NCBI GenBank assembly: GCA_036362985.1
Contig: JAYGXS010000004.1
Coordinates: 21,169,155-21,233,154 of the forward strand
Direction: 5' to 3'
DNA from: Ligula intestinalis
Lineage: Eukaryota; Platyhelminthes; Cestoda; Diphyllobothriidea; Diphyllobothriidae
DNA length: 64,000 nt
Of this stretch, positions 11,526 to 22,729 are shown one piece after another. The notes beneath the pieces were generated by a model, which was not told the DNA's origin, made no database searches, and saw nothing but the letters and a program-made list of their open reading frames with translations. A program made the translations under genes and the position numbers. Each line of letters starts with the position of its first letter. Within the stretch, counting starts at the first letter, position 1.

Positions 11526-11638
11526 CAGCATTTTAGACTGAGTACTTCCACGTGGTTTCGTTTGATTCAGCGCTGGTTAATGGAAACATCTAGGTTCTCG
11601 GGGTAAGGAGGCAGAGAGAATAGTTTCATGCGAATCTC

Positions 11639-12234
11639 CTAAATTCCCGATGGTCCTTTCTCGGGGTCATGAAGAAAGCTACTCGGAAAAGATGAGGAGA
11701 ATAGAAGGTTAATAGAATCAGTGTCAAAATAAATGTGCAGTCTCCGTTTGAAAGCAGACAGTCTAGTTAAGGACCTTATTTCGATTGGCAAGTTATTCCA
11801 AAGAAAGCTATATCTGGAAGCAAAAAACAATGAGCCTTTACATTAGGAAGATGCAGGAGAAGGTATAACAAGTGCCGAGTTTCTTAGGTTGTAGGGACGG
11901 CTTACGGGGGTAATGACAGAAGTCCTGAGTAAATTTGTGCTATTATTAAGCCGAAAAAGGAGCCAAAAGCCTGCTTCTAATCTTCTGGCCCAAAGGAACC
12001 CTAGTTTCGTTAATTGACATCTATTTGATTAGCAAGTATTAGAAGCTGTCGGATACAGCAGTTTTTGTGTGAACCTTTTTTGAATTTGTTCAATTTTTGA
12101 ACGGCTACCTTCATTCATGAGACCGAAAAAGGGGCAGCAATATTCGAAGATGGGAAGCACGAACATACGATAAAGTCTTAATTTCATTTCAGGAAGATAG
12201 AAATTATTAGAGATAAAGCCGCAAATCTGTGCGG
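11639..12234 (-). pseudogene. LINE-A ORF2 C-terminal fragment
   Basis: On the minus strand, AKAAQICGFISNNFYLPEMK, RMFVLPIFEYCCPFFGLMN and the ending SRYSFLWNNLPIEIRSL-SAFKRRL match the tail of the RT ORF in the copy at 15.9-18.5 kb. Frameshifts and a stop are present. It is truncated on its 5' side by the inverted-repeat element at 12235. Confidence 0.72.
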
Positions 12235-12566
12235 CTTTGGCAACTTTTGCCGGCGTATGCCTAGGGCGAAATACCCGTGTTCAGATCACACTAAACGCGT
12301 TCTCAATGGGGTGAGGGCAAGGGGGTAGCGGGGGAAGGGGGCGACTGCGTGCATTAGGTGCACTCTGAACATGCTCGGTTAAGCCGGATGGTTATAGTAA
12401 CAAGCCCCCTCCTAGTGCCTTAAGGGCTTTTCACTCCAAGCCATTTAAGAAGGTAGTCAAAAAGAAAGTTAGAAACCAGCAAGTAAAAAACCCCATGAGA
12501 ATGCATTATGTGTGATCTGAACACGGGTATTTCGCCGTAGGCATACGCCGGCAAAAGTTGCCAAAG
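12235..12566. mobile_element. 332-bp element with 57-bp terminal inverted repeats (MITE-like)
   Basis: The left end CTTTGGCAACTTTTGCCGGC and onward to TCAGATCACAC is mirrored at 12510-12566 with very few mismatches. The interior is non-coding and partly G-rich. The outermost seven bases also agree with the LINE-A sequence it interrupts, so the exact left boundary is ambiguous. Confidence 0.75.
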
Positions 12567-12576
12567 CAAGACAAAG

Positions 12577-12766
12577 ATTCAGGCGCTGCATTGGGGGCTA
12601 GGAGCAAACGAAGGAGGCATGCGTGCGCGTTGGATTTTGCTTAGGTGTGCGGGGGCTTGTGCGTGTGTGTGCTCGGCCATCGACTTCAACGACGACTTGT
12701 AACCTCCCCCGGTCAACGCACGGCATACCGCCCATATACGCAATCACGGCGCACTAGAACCAAAGG
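12577..12766. repeat. Right long inverted repeat of the composite
   Basis: Reverse complement of 10982-11166. Its inner edge starts ATTCAGGCGCTGCATTGG, matching the inner edge of the left copy. Confidence 0.8.
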
Positions 12767-12769
12767 CTG

Positions 12770-15255
12770 CAGGGGTCTTTTCGTTCCTATGCTTTGGTCC
12801 GACTGGAACCATGTTATCCTTTGTTACCGGAATATTGCTATTAAGGTCATACTCGAAAAACGCGGAGCTACTGCTTGAAAGAATTCTTCGCGCAGATCGT
12901 TACCCCTCTTTTCCTATAGTATCATCGCTATTGCGGCTGAATCCATAGTATTTTCCAAAATATTCTCTCGTGCCTATGTTACAAAATAACTCTGCATAGA
13001 CGTTTTCGACTTCTTGCTCCCACTCGAATGGAAATTTTAAAAATGATGATGACCGTAAGTAGCATTTATATACAGATAAATTTTTACGGATACAGAACAA
13101 ATTCCCATTAGGTTTCGACCGAGAGTGCATTGTAGGGACGCAGAAATAATGAAATGGAATAAGGATATGGCTTTATTTTGAGGCCGCCTAATGATGAAAG
13201 GGATTGATCTTATATTTTTTTGGTTTGATGTCTTTATATTAACTTATTATATGTAACCGCATCCATTAAGATTTTATATCCTAAGGATGGTTCTGTAGTG
13301 GGTCGTTGACTACCAAGAACCTAGCCTTCCTTTCATGACCTCAATCCGTCTAGACCTCAAGGTCGTTGCGGTCGCCAAACTAACTGGCGCGCGAGATACA
13401 GGCCATCCACGTTGTTTTTAACCCGCATGGTGTCGAACCAATCACAGGCCGACCTAGCCAATGAATGCTCTCTCTCTCTGTCTACTGGCCTGACTGCTGT
13501 CAACTTTGCACTTGGGACCCGGCCAATCTCCCGAGTGGTCATGTTCTCCCATCTCGAACTTCTTCCATCTATTCTCCGTTCCTTTGTGTACACAATATAC
13601 TCTTCCAAACAAGCTGGCCTCAACTGACTTCTTACCTACTAAGTAACCATGGTCTGAAGATCGCAGTTGCTTGGCTTTATCTCTCTTAATTCACTGTGGG
13701 TCCCACAAATGTTTTGTGTCCACAAGGTCACCTTTAGATAATTCTGTGAAAAGGCCTATTTTGGGGTAAAAATACAGTTTTGACAGATATGTAATGGTCG
13801 TGTTTGTCTACTCTACTCTCCTTCTGTAGAATACACTTTTCCTAACAATCTGGTTTTCCCACCGTCTTCTCTTCCTCACCTAAAGGAACCATCGGCCTGG
13901 AAAATTGTAGCTGTATAAGTTAACCGTCTTAGCCTTAACACATAAAGACCAGTGTTTTCGATTACTTTTCATCAGGCCTTTACAGTGGCATGGAAATTTA
14001 GTAAAGTATGAACAAGTCTACTGCGTAGTATGTAGTCAGTCAAGACTGCATGGGGCTTATAAAATTTGTGGGGTTGAGAGACTCGATTAGTCATATGTTC
14101 GTACCCTCGTTTCTTGCATGACGAATTCAGTGGGTTGAGGACCTTGGGGTGCGGCGTGCGGAGGAGGGGCCGTGCTAACCGTAGGCTACGTTTGATATCA
14201 GTTTATCAAGTACATGGTGGGTGTGTGTGACTGTTCTCCGTGGATTGTGTCGGCATGCATTTCCAAGTGTAGTAGGCCACGAGAGACGCCCAGTGTGTAT
14301 CAACGTATTTGACAGCAAAGAACTAGTTTTGCTTTGAAAATCTCGACTGCCTTGACTATGGCTAGCATCTGTAAGGGTAGGCCATTATAGTAGTGTGCTA
14401 GTGCCCGGTATCCGATCTGATAGGCACTTCCGCAAGTACCGAACTTTAAATCATTTGATTTTCGCTTTAGCCTAGCCAGGCCAGTGTGTGTTTGCGTATC
14501 TCCTTCCCCAGGTGTCACGTTGTTTGGCCAATCTATCCCTCTCCACAGGGGCCGGCAAATGAATAAATGTACATAGCTATGGTCTGTAACGGTGGTCAGT
14601 CTTTTCTTCCCATCAGTAGGAGGCGAGAGATTGCGAAGAATGCGCATAAGTTCGCCAGCAGGAAAATAATCATGAGACCTGGCCAAGACGTCGTTTTACA
14701 TTTCTCTTGTTTCATTTTTAGAGGGTGCAGTCTTATAAGTAGGCCTGTAGTGTAATAGTAACGAAAATTTGATTCTCAGGTGGTAAGTCAGAAGGAGAAA
14801 GGGCTTTCACCGTTGTGTAACGCCCCTTGATGTTCCGTTGTATTGACATCTCTGGATGTTTAGTTTCGTGGTGTGTTCTAGAGCTGTTGCAGCTCTGTTT
14901 CATCTTTTTCAGGTGAAAAAATGCGTCATTTCTTTTGAGTTTAATGAGACCATAACTGTCCCATACAGATTTTCTTTTTGAATATCCTGCGTTTTATAAA
15001 AAAATTCGCTTTTGCGTGTAAAATAACATTTAGGGACATTTCAGTGTACCTCAGGTTCCGTGGTAAACTTTAGGGATGGGTGAGACTTGCTAACCTATTC
15101 AACTAAACCACCGATATCGGTTCATCAGCTGAGATTAAACTGAGCATCAGGTCTGAAAGGAGTTGCTCGGAAACCCTATATCGGCAAATCCACTTGCTAA
15201 GGATAGCCTCCACAGGAGTGACACTATTGGTTCGTAGGATAGATACTGCTTTGCA
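12770..15255. other. Mostly unassigned, with a LINE-tail-like fragment at 14300-14690
   Basis: No gene was recognised. The minus-strand frame at 14300-14686 contains ALAHYYNGLPLQMLAIVKAV, resembling the Asn-x-Leu-Pro C-terminal block of LINE ORF2, and a related phrase occurs on the plus strand near 31053-31140 (GLCQRVLATAKAVAIW, then LCCQ). The two are probably copies of one repeat. Confidence 0.4.
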
Positions 15256-15854
15256 CAATTTAATAATAATAATTTGTATATTTAAGGCCCAAGGGACCCT
15301 GTCGTTACAAACTTAGTGCTATCGTGAAAATAAAAATAATGATGATAAGCAGTAAACTCTTATAAAATAATTGTCATCGGCAGTAAAAAAAACTCCTAGA
15401 TCGGTGGATGAGTTCAGCGGGCCACCAAGTTAAAAAATACTTTAGGAGAAAAAACTGTCTTAATAGGTAAAAGGGTTTGATGTGGTTAGTTTGGGACCTG
15501 ATGTTGAGGGTTCGGGACGTTTATGGTCATGGGAAATAATAATATATCCTTGAGTTAAGAAGGGGTCAGCCGGAAGGCAGGAGAAGGCAGTAGAAGTCAA
15601 GGCAACATCATCGAGTCGCAACACACCAGATTCCAGAGCCAATCGCGAAGACCACAGCGAAGGTTGCAAAAACGGAGAAGAATTCGCAGACTTTGGAAAT
15701 GATGCTTGACTCTGCAGAGGGAAATGCTAACATATTTAGAAACTATTTTAGTATCCTGGGAAGAGCTTCAAATGCCAGGAGGACCCTTTTTCAAAATCTA
15801 CAACTTGCGTGTTTGGAAAGGAAACAGACAGTAACGCCTTTATTTCCTCTAAAT

Positions 15855-16116
15855 TTAAATGCTTATATAATTTGCCTTTAAAAATCGACAGTGGAGGTAA
15901 AAAAAGCGAGAACGGTTAGATGTGGAGCTACGAAGTGGTAAAATTATCATGGAAGAGTTACGAGTGGCGTAAGGTCGGTCTACTGGAAGGAGAGCGTTAA
16001 TTTGTGGGAGATTAGGACTATTGTTAACGCGAAACAGAAAGCATAAACCAGCTTTGATTCTTCTTATCCAAAGAAATTTAATGTTTGCTAATTGACATCT
16101 ATCTGTATAACACATA
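15855..16116 (-). pseudogene. LINE-A ORF2, C-terminal block
   Basis: Continues the ORF after the solo LTR: MCYTDRCQLANIKFLWIRR, INALLPVDRPYATRNSS, to a stop at 15855. Matches the tail seen at 11.6-12.0 kb. Confidence 0.75.
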
Positions 16117-16120
16117 CCAG

Positions 16121-16657
16121 TGTAACGAACCAACCCGGACCATGGGTGTTTGAACGCACCAAGGGCACTTTTGGCGCGGATCCGGATGAGGATGGTGTGA
16201 ACATCTGTTGGTGATGATGCCGGTTTTCCTTCTCTTTCCCTCTGCTGGCACCACTTTTCCCCGTTCCGTGTCGCCGTCACACGCTCTTCCCACCGTCCTG
16301 TGTCACCGTTACACACTCTTCCTGCCATCAGCACCACCATGGCCCTCACCCGCAGTTGCCCACTGCGCTGCACTCCCGCCGGTATCTAACTAATATTCTG
16401 TGATCACCCCTCACTCCAAGCGGATCATTTGTACAGGCTCTTGGTAATCCCCGTATCATATCCTTTCCACTCTTTATTGCTTACTTCGTTTTATATCAAC
16501 AGACCGTATTTCTTACTATCGCGTTGTTCTTCTATCTCTTTCTACGATTGCATGTTGTGGTGTTTGAAAACCCCGTTCGGCGTTACTTCTGGAGAACCAT
16601 AAGCGTGAATTACTCCTTTAGGTGTGTGCCAACCTTGACGTTCCCTGGCCCGCTACA
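16121..16657. mobile_element. Solo LTR (537 bp) inserted in LINE-A ORF2
   Basis: Starts TGTAACGAACC and ends GGCCCGCTACA, so it reads TG...CA with short inverted ends, and is flanked on both sides by CCAG (16117-16120 and 16658-16661). Removing it plus one CCAG rejoins the LINE reading frame exactly: residues on either side align one for one with the LINE-A tail near 12.0 kb. TTTATT at 16473-16478 would be a polyadenylation signal if the LTR reads on the minus strand. Inside is a ~34-bp imperfect tandem duplication (about 16260-16330). Confidence 0.8.
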
Positions 16658-18687
16658 CCAGACCCAGAAAAAGAAACTATTTTACGAGTGAAAACTCGCT
16701 GAACCTTTTCAATCTTACTACGGTCATGCTGGATCATGAGGCCAAAAAGCGGGCAGCAGAATTCTAGTACAGGAAGAACAAACATGCGGTATAGTTTTAA
16801 CTTCATTTCCGGAAGGAAAAAGTTATGCGATATAAACCCACATATCTGTGCGGCCTTGGCAGAAATTCGATCTGCATGAGGTGATAATGCAAGCTTATTC
16901 GTGTAAGTAAGACCCAAATCCTTTATCGTAGATCTTTCTAACAGTGGACTATTTTGGAAGATAATGGGTCCAGGAAGCCTTGCGGGACCAAAACTCAAGA
17001 AACTACATTTTGATGGAGAAAACTCCATCTGCCATGTAGCGCTCAAACTTGAGAGAGAACGCAAGTCTGCGTTAACTTTATCAACACAAGTACTGGCCGT
17101 GTCCTTAGAAAATGAGTAAATACACTTAAGGTCATCAGCATAAATGAAATTTTTCAAATTATTTAGCACTGTTGAAATTTCATTTATGTAAAGAATGAAA
17201 AGGAGGGGACCTAAAACCGTGCCTTGTAATACACCACTCGTGATCGGCTGAAGCATCGAGTAGCTATTGCCTACTAAGACCTTCTGGCTGCGGTTAGACA
17301 GGTAGGAGGCAATTAAATCGAGGAGGGGAAGCCTGATGCCTAGGGCTTCCAGTTTCACTAAAAGGCGCCTATGAGGCACCTTGTCAAAAGCTTTAATAAG
17401 GTCAAAGTAAATCACGATGACTGATTGCTGTTCATTACGAAGTGAAGTAACCAGGTTAAGGAATGCCAAGTGGCAGGTTTCGCATGATCTTTCAGGTAAA
17501 AATTCATGCTGTGAGGCACTTAATAGTTTATTTTCTACACAAAAATCGAGAATTTGATAAAAAATGATCTTTTTCAGAAGTTTGGCTAGGGCCGGGGTTT
17601 TATGAACACCTCGGTAGTTATTTACGTCCGAACGAGATCCTGACTTGAAGACTGAAAGAATAATAGATGTCTTCCATGAGTCAGGAAAGAAACCGTTTCG
17701 AAGATGAGCTGAGAATAGATAACTTAGCAATCGGGGGAAGCTGAATACTCTCTTGATTAGTGAATTTGGAAGGCCGTCAGTTCCCGAGGAGTGCGAGTTT
17801 TTTAGACGGATAATGTGCTTACGAATTACTTCTATGGAGAAATCTATGGTACTGATAGTATTGACTGAGCATGGCTGAAACGACAGGACCGGTTGAGATT
17901 CCGTCGTAAGGTGTTTTGCAAAGAACGCATTGAACAGTTCAGCCTTCTCAGACTCATCTTGCACAAAGTTTTTATTTTCATTCAGTAAAGGGGGGATTTC
18001 GTGACCTCGTTTAGCGGAGGACCGACGGCGGAACAGTTGGGCAATCGATTTTGCAGAGTTTAACTCGCTGAGTGCGCAAGATTCCCTATGTTTGTCACGT
18101 GCAAGACGAATATTAAACGCTAATTCGAAAATCTCTGCGATTCTAAGGTGCACAGATAATGAACTAGTAGACTGGTCTTTCAACTGTCTTTGCAATTTCT
18201 TCAGTCTAGACATAAGAAAATGAGGAAAGGTGGGGTCTGAAGTATAAGGCTTAACAATTTTGATCGGCGCAAATTCCAAAATGCTATTTGAAATTGCCGT
18301 CATAAAGTCACCAAGAATTATTACTCTGTTCGTGGAGGAAAGCTCCTGCCAGTCTAGTGAGTCCATAAAGTTGTTAATTAAATTAATATCAGCTAGGTCA
18401 AATGCACGATAGGTACGAGTGGTGCTAGCCTTTTTCGTAGAAGCAAGCGGAAGGCAACAATGGATCAAAGTATGGTCACTTGGGAAGAGGTTCTGATTGA
18501 AGTCAACAAAAAGGGAGGAAATGCCATGCGTGAAAATTCAATCTAAAATATGCTGATCCCTTGTTGGGGAACAGACCAACTGAGACCAGTTTGAAAAATT
18601 GATTGTATCTAGGAAGGGCTGAAATCTGGATGGACAACAGTTCAATGACCAATCAATTTCGGGAAAGTTGATATTCCCAGCGATAAC
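16658..18687 (-). pseudogene. LINE-A ORF2, reverse transcriptase part
   Basis: Same frame as the endonuclease, with one further stop (TGA at 18538-18540). The longest open part is 16618-18468. RT motifs are intact: motif A VIYFDLIKAFDKVPHRRLL, motif B SGVLQGTVLGPLLF, motif C FIYADDLKC. The endonuclease end SDHTLIHCC is at 18460-18480. The final 13 codons of the open frame lie inside the inserted LTR and are not part of the element. Confidence 0.8.
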
Positions 18688-19206
18688 TTAAGCATCAAAG
18701 GCGGACTCCGAAATCAGCCTAAATATTTCGCAAAGCTTTTCATCATCTTCCGATGATGAGTAAGGTGGACTATAAATGCATCCAATAATCGCCTTTTGAC
18801 GGGGAGACAGGATAATGGATGCAAAGCAGTAATTGCCCGAGAATGACTCAGCATCTAGGTCAAACGGGAAATGCTTAAAAATAGCTTTTATATAGAGAAG
18901 ACAACTGCCACCACGTTTACTAGGGCGGTCTTGACGGTAGAAATCATACTTGTCTATTATGAGTAAAGCATCAGAAAGAAGTGGATGGGTCCACGACTCT
19001 GTGATGCATATAACATCTGGCTTCAGCTCGAACGCAATAGCTCTAAGTTGAGCCATCTTATTTAAAACAGATCTTGCATAAAGCAAGATGATATCTAGTG
19101 AAGCTTGAGTAATCGAACTAGGGTTATCTTTATTTAGTAATAAAAATTTGGAGGTGGGTAAGTTGGTTGGAAGTTTGGAGAATAGCCATCGACTGGAGCA
19201 GGACAA
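18688..19206 (-). pseudogene. LINE-A ORF2, endonuclease part
   Basis: 172-codon open stretch with LYARSVLNKMAQLRA, DVICITESWTHP (the catalytic Glu block) and IGCIYSPP, typical of AP-like endonucleases of non-LTR retrotransposons. It ends at an in-frame TAA (18688), after which the expected GNINFPEIDW follows in the same frame, so the stop is an inactivating point change. Confidence 0.75.
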
Positions 19207-20570
19207 TTAACATAAGAATGCTGAGGGGATAGCTGAAAGCTGCAGGTATATGGCTCTGTGAGATCGATGGGCCATAGGGATTAGTGCCGTGGTGAGTTTG
19301 CTGATAGTTACCGGGAAATTGGGAAAACCAAGACGGGAAAGACGGGAAAGAGAGGCTGGAGGGCGAGGTAAGGTAACTATGAGGATTAAGCGGTGGAAAG
19401 CCTGGTCCAGTATGATACTTGTGATAAGTAGGGTAACCTATATGTTTGTTAGCTTCCTGTTGTATAGGCTTAGTTAGTGTTTGGGAAGGCTGCATGCTCG
19501 CGGTTGAGTTGCGGAGCCCACCCTTTTGACGACCTGAATTGGGGGGATTTAATCGAAGGTTTGGGAGGACTCTGATCGAAAATCGAAGCTGTTGGTCTAC
19601 CTGACGTAGAAGGCTTTTCGGAATTTCTAGGAGGGCTACCAGAATTACTAGCTATGGCAACTGGGGAAGCATTTAAGTTGAAAGTAGACGGGGATGTCTG
19701 GTGACTTGAGGGGGATGAGACAGTTGCTGTACTGGGAAGCAGTAATCTAGCTTTGACAGGAATAAAAGTACATGGCTCGCTAGGCTTCCTAGGGCTACGA
19801 CCAGGAACTTGAGCCAGTTGCGGTAAAAATTTACTATTTTATTAGGAGAACTCGACGCTATTCTTCGCTCTATTGGAGTGAGATCATGACAGAGGAAATA
19901 CATTGCATTTCTCAGATATTTGGAAACAAGCTCTTGTGGTTTAAAAATGGCGTCTATGTCAATGGGTGTAAATAACTGACTAAAATGGGTGGGTTTTTAC
20001 TGCGAGATGACAGTCTAATAGCCTCTGCTATTTTATAGTTAAATCCACAGGAGCAGAGGAAATGCATTGCAACGTCCATTGGCCTAATTGATTTCGGAAC
20101 GTTTTTCAGAATAAAATTGTACGAATTTTTTGTCTATCCTGTGACTCACTTGCGACCAAATCAACGAGAGTATCTAAACGTTTGCATTCCTGAGAGGAAA
20201 CTGCAGATATATTCCCATCAAATAGGGTCCTAAGGATTGAGAGAACTGACCCAAATTTCAACATAAACTCGCTGCAATTTTTCGTTGCAGACAAATCTAT
20301 TTGCTCGGCAATCAGATCAGGCTGAATACTGATGTCAGGCTGAAGACTGATATCAGTAATGATGTTTGCCTTTCGCAGACACCGCTTGGGTCCGGAATTC
20401 TGTGGCTTCCTACTAAATGAAAGTGTCGCCTTCATACTTTTCGAAGCAACAAGTAGACTTATCACGAAAACAGGTGGGAATTTAGAATAAACTAACTGTT
20501 TAAACTTATATAAGTTGCTGAAAGCAAGACAGATGGTTAACGGAATGCTAGTTAAGCAAGCAGAGACCAA
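19130..20570 (-). pseudogene. LINE-A ORF1 (degraded)
   Basis: The N-terminal block (20106-20440: PKRCLRKANI, then LIAEQIDLSATKNCSEFMLK and FGSVLSILRTLFD) matches ORF1 of the copy at 62488-62976. It is followed by a Pro/Ser-rich part, broken by frameshifts, up to 19130-19495. Such ORF1 products usually bind the element RNA; that role is inferred from position only. The 3' end overlaps the ORF2 start in another frame. Confidence 0.6.
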
Positions 20571-21817
20571 ACCAACAAAAGGAATGGAAGCAGATATTTC
20601 AAGCGTAAGAACTGGTACTTACGGATAATTTATATAAGAAAACGAAAGACTAATAGTCGTATCTTCTCTTAGATAAATCGATTTATATAAGACTGATGAC
20701 TTAGCTGAAATTTCAAAACCAGCGCTCGACCTTGACCTTGTCCGTGAAACAGTCACCAAGACGAGGAGATAACGATCGCCGAGGTAGATAGATGGCACGG
20801 GACTCATCATGACCAGAACGACCATTTCTTTATGATAATCTGCCTAAATGGGCTAAAGTGCTGTGCGTTGTGCCGAATTCGGATTATTCACCTGCGTACG
20901 TATAGGCATGAGCTTCAAATACCTTGGATTATCCGCAGTTGATTTGGACGCCAAGAACTTTGTCGCATAGAAATGTTGATGTGAGTCTGGCCGGCGTGAA
21001 CTAGCTCATTTTCGAGGCACATATGTGTGGAATAAATTTCATTATGTGATAAAATCAGGCGAGGGGTCAGAGGGTATGCTGAAGAAATAGCGCGTATTCA
21101 CAGAGGCTAAGGCTATTTTACTCCGACTAAAGGCAGCGAGTTTCCCAACTAGAGCTTGATGGTTCCGATGTCCCATGACGTAAACTACTATAAAGCAAGG
21201 ATATATGTGGGTCCACGGATGGAGCTGACGCCCACTGTGAGTGGTCCAAGCTGCCAATCGAATTGGCAGTCGCTGGTGTAAGGCAGGCCTAAAGAACAGC
21301 TTAGCAAGCAGTAGCTTGCGAAGCAAATAGCTGCACCCATAATAGGCATCGATCGGCCTACGCGTGAGCGACCACTTCGAGCTAGACGATCAATCGATAA
21401 TTTGAATTTCAAGCTTCATTCACGCAGTGATTCAGGAGCCTATGGGACTAGCCATTACCTCAGAAGAGCATTTTATTGGCTCTAGGGACACCGTTATCAT
21501 ACGTACATTTCCCTAAAATTGTTGTGCATAGAACTCTCAAAGACTTCTGCCATTGCACTTTTCTTGTCGCGTTCTCTCTTTGGGGAATCAAACAGGACGC
21601 CATTGGGTGGCAATATCTCGGCCTATGCATCCATTTTAGCAGTTGGGACGTATGCACCCAGCGGCAATGGCGTCTGTGCTTGAGGAGACAAGTTGTAAAG
21701 ACTTGGGTGCATTTTTCCGGTGGGATGGACGACCGTATAGGAATATACCAGCAGGTTTGTCTGATAATAAGTGAGCTGCCCAGTCGATTCCTTGAAGTTC
21801 TCTAACGAGCACGAGGC

Positions 21818-22345
21818 CTAATTATCCGTACTTAATGTAAACCGTGTGCCCGCAAGATAGTCATGAGAATTCTTAAACGCCACACTGGCAAGAAGCTCAG
21901 TCCAAATGAGAAAGTGATTATGTTCAGGCTCAGAGAGCGTCTGACTGGTACAAACGAACGGGTGCTCAAGCCCGTCTGCTTGCTTCTCATAAACTACTAA
22001 CCCAATGGCTATATTAGAAGCATCGTTGTTCAAATTGAAAGGAGGGACTGAGTCTGAAATGTCACGTAATACCAACAGTGGAGGAGATCCAACGACCTTT
22101 TTGTTCCTCAAAGGACAGATCACACTCGTTGGATCAGTGAGAAAATGTGCTTTTTCATCAGCCTACATAAAGGGGTTGCTTTGCACGCAAAGCCTTTGAT
22201 AAACCGACGATTCTGGGAGGTCAGGCCAAGAAAACCACGCAGTTTAGAAACTTGCATATGCCGTCATCAAAGTTGGATCTGCTCAAGTTTTGTAGGATCG
22301 GTATTAACTGCATCAATGGAAACAGTGTGGCCCGAGTAGTGGAAA
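21818..22345 (-). pseudogene. Ty3/gypsy-like LTR retrotransposon pol relic (RT connection and RNase H)
   Basis: On the minus strand, FHYSGHTVSIDAVNTDPTKLE, KLRGFLGLTSQNRRFIKGFA and CRLMKK match the end of a gypsy RT. After a frameshift, FNLNNDASNIAIGLVVYEKQ, HPFVCTSQTLSEPEHNH and TELLASVAF-ARTRFTLSTDN-like text match RNase H. Frameshifts and stops are present; flanking protease and integrase were not recognised. Confidence 0.72.
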
Positions 22346-22729
22346 ATTCGTGGAGACCGAAATGAATCTCTTACAGAAACGGCACTTAACATCCAGCAGT
22401 CAACACAGAGTTACCCTAATCCATACTTCTTCTCAATCAGAACGATCGGAAAGACTCGATGCAAAGAATACGGACCTCCTTGATGGTCTGCTCCAAGTGT
22501 TTCTTGAAGTGTACGGGTTCTCAACGTGGAGTTTTACGAATTGGTCGGGCCAAACCCATGTCAATTTTGTGCTGCAGTATGCTTGTTCTACCAATGGTTC
22601 AACATCTTGTGCAAAAGGAGACGAGTTTAAGCGGATAAGGTTGCGAAAAGCAACCACCTATTCGGAAGAAAAATCGAAGGAGTTTGGGATTAGACGCGTC
22701 AAAGCGGACGTCTGAGGAAAGGTAGAACC

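Larger units (their letters stand above)
10982..12766. mobile_element. Composite element bounded by ~185-bp inverted repeats
   Basis: The left end (10982-11166) and right end (12577-12766) are near-identical reverse complements, sharing for example ATTGCGTATATGGGCGGTAT and CCTCCTTCGTTTGCTCCTAG. Between them lie a LINE-A 5' piece, a LINE-A 3' piece and a smaller inverted-repeat element. No transposase is present and no convincing target-site duplication was seen, so ends and class are uncertain. A non-autonomous foldback or TIR DNA transposon that collected LINE pieces is the favoured reading. Confidence 0.7.
15261..20570 (-). mobile_element. LINE-A copy, near full length (CR1/Jockey-group), split by a solo LTR
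   Basis: On the minus strand the order is ORF1 (about 20570-19130), AP-type endonuclease, reverse transcriptase, C-terminal block, then a 3' region ending in a TAATAATAATAAT tract at 15261-15273. ORF2 is colinear apart from two in-frame stops and the 537-bp LTR insertion. The clade call rests on the endonuclease plus RT layout and motif style, not on a tree. Confidence 0.75.
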
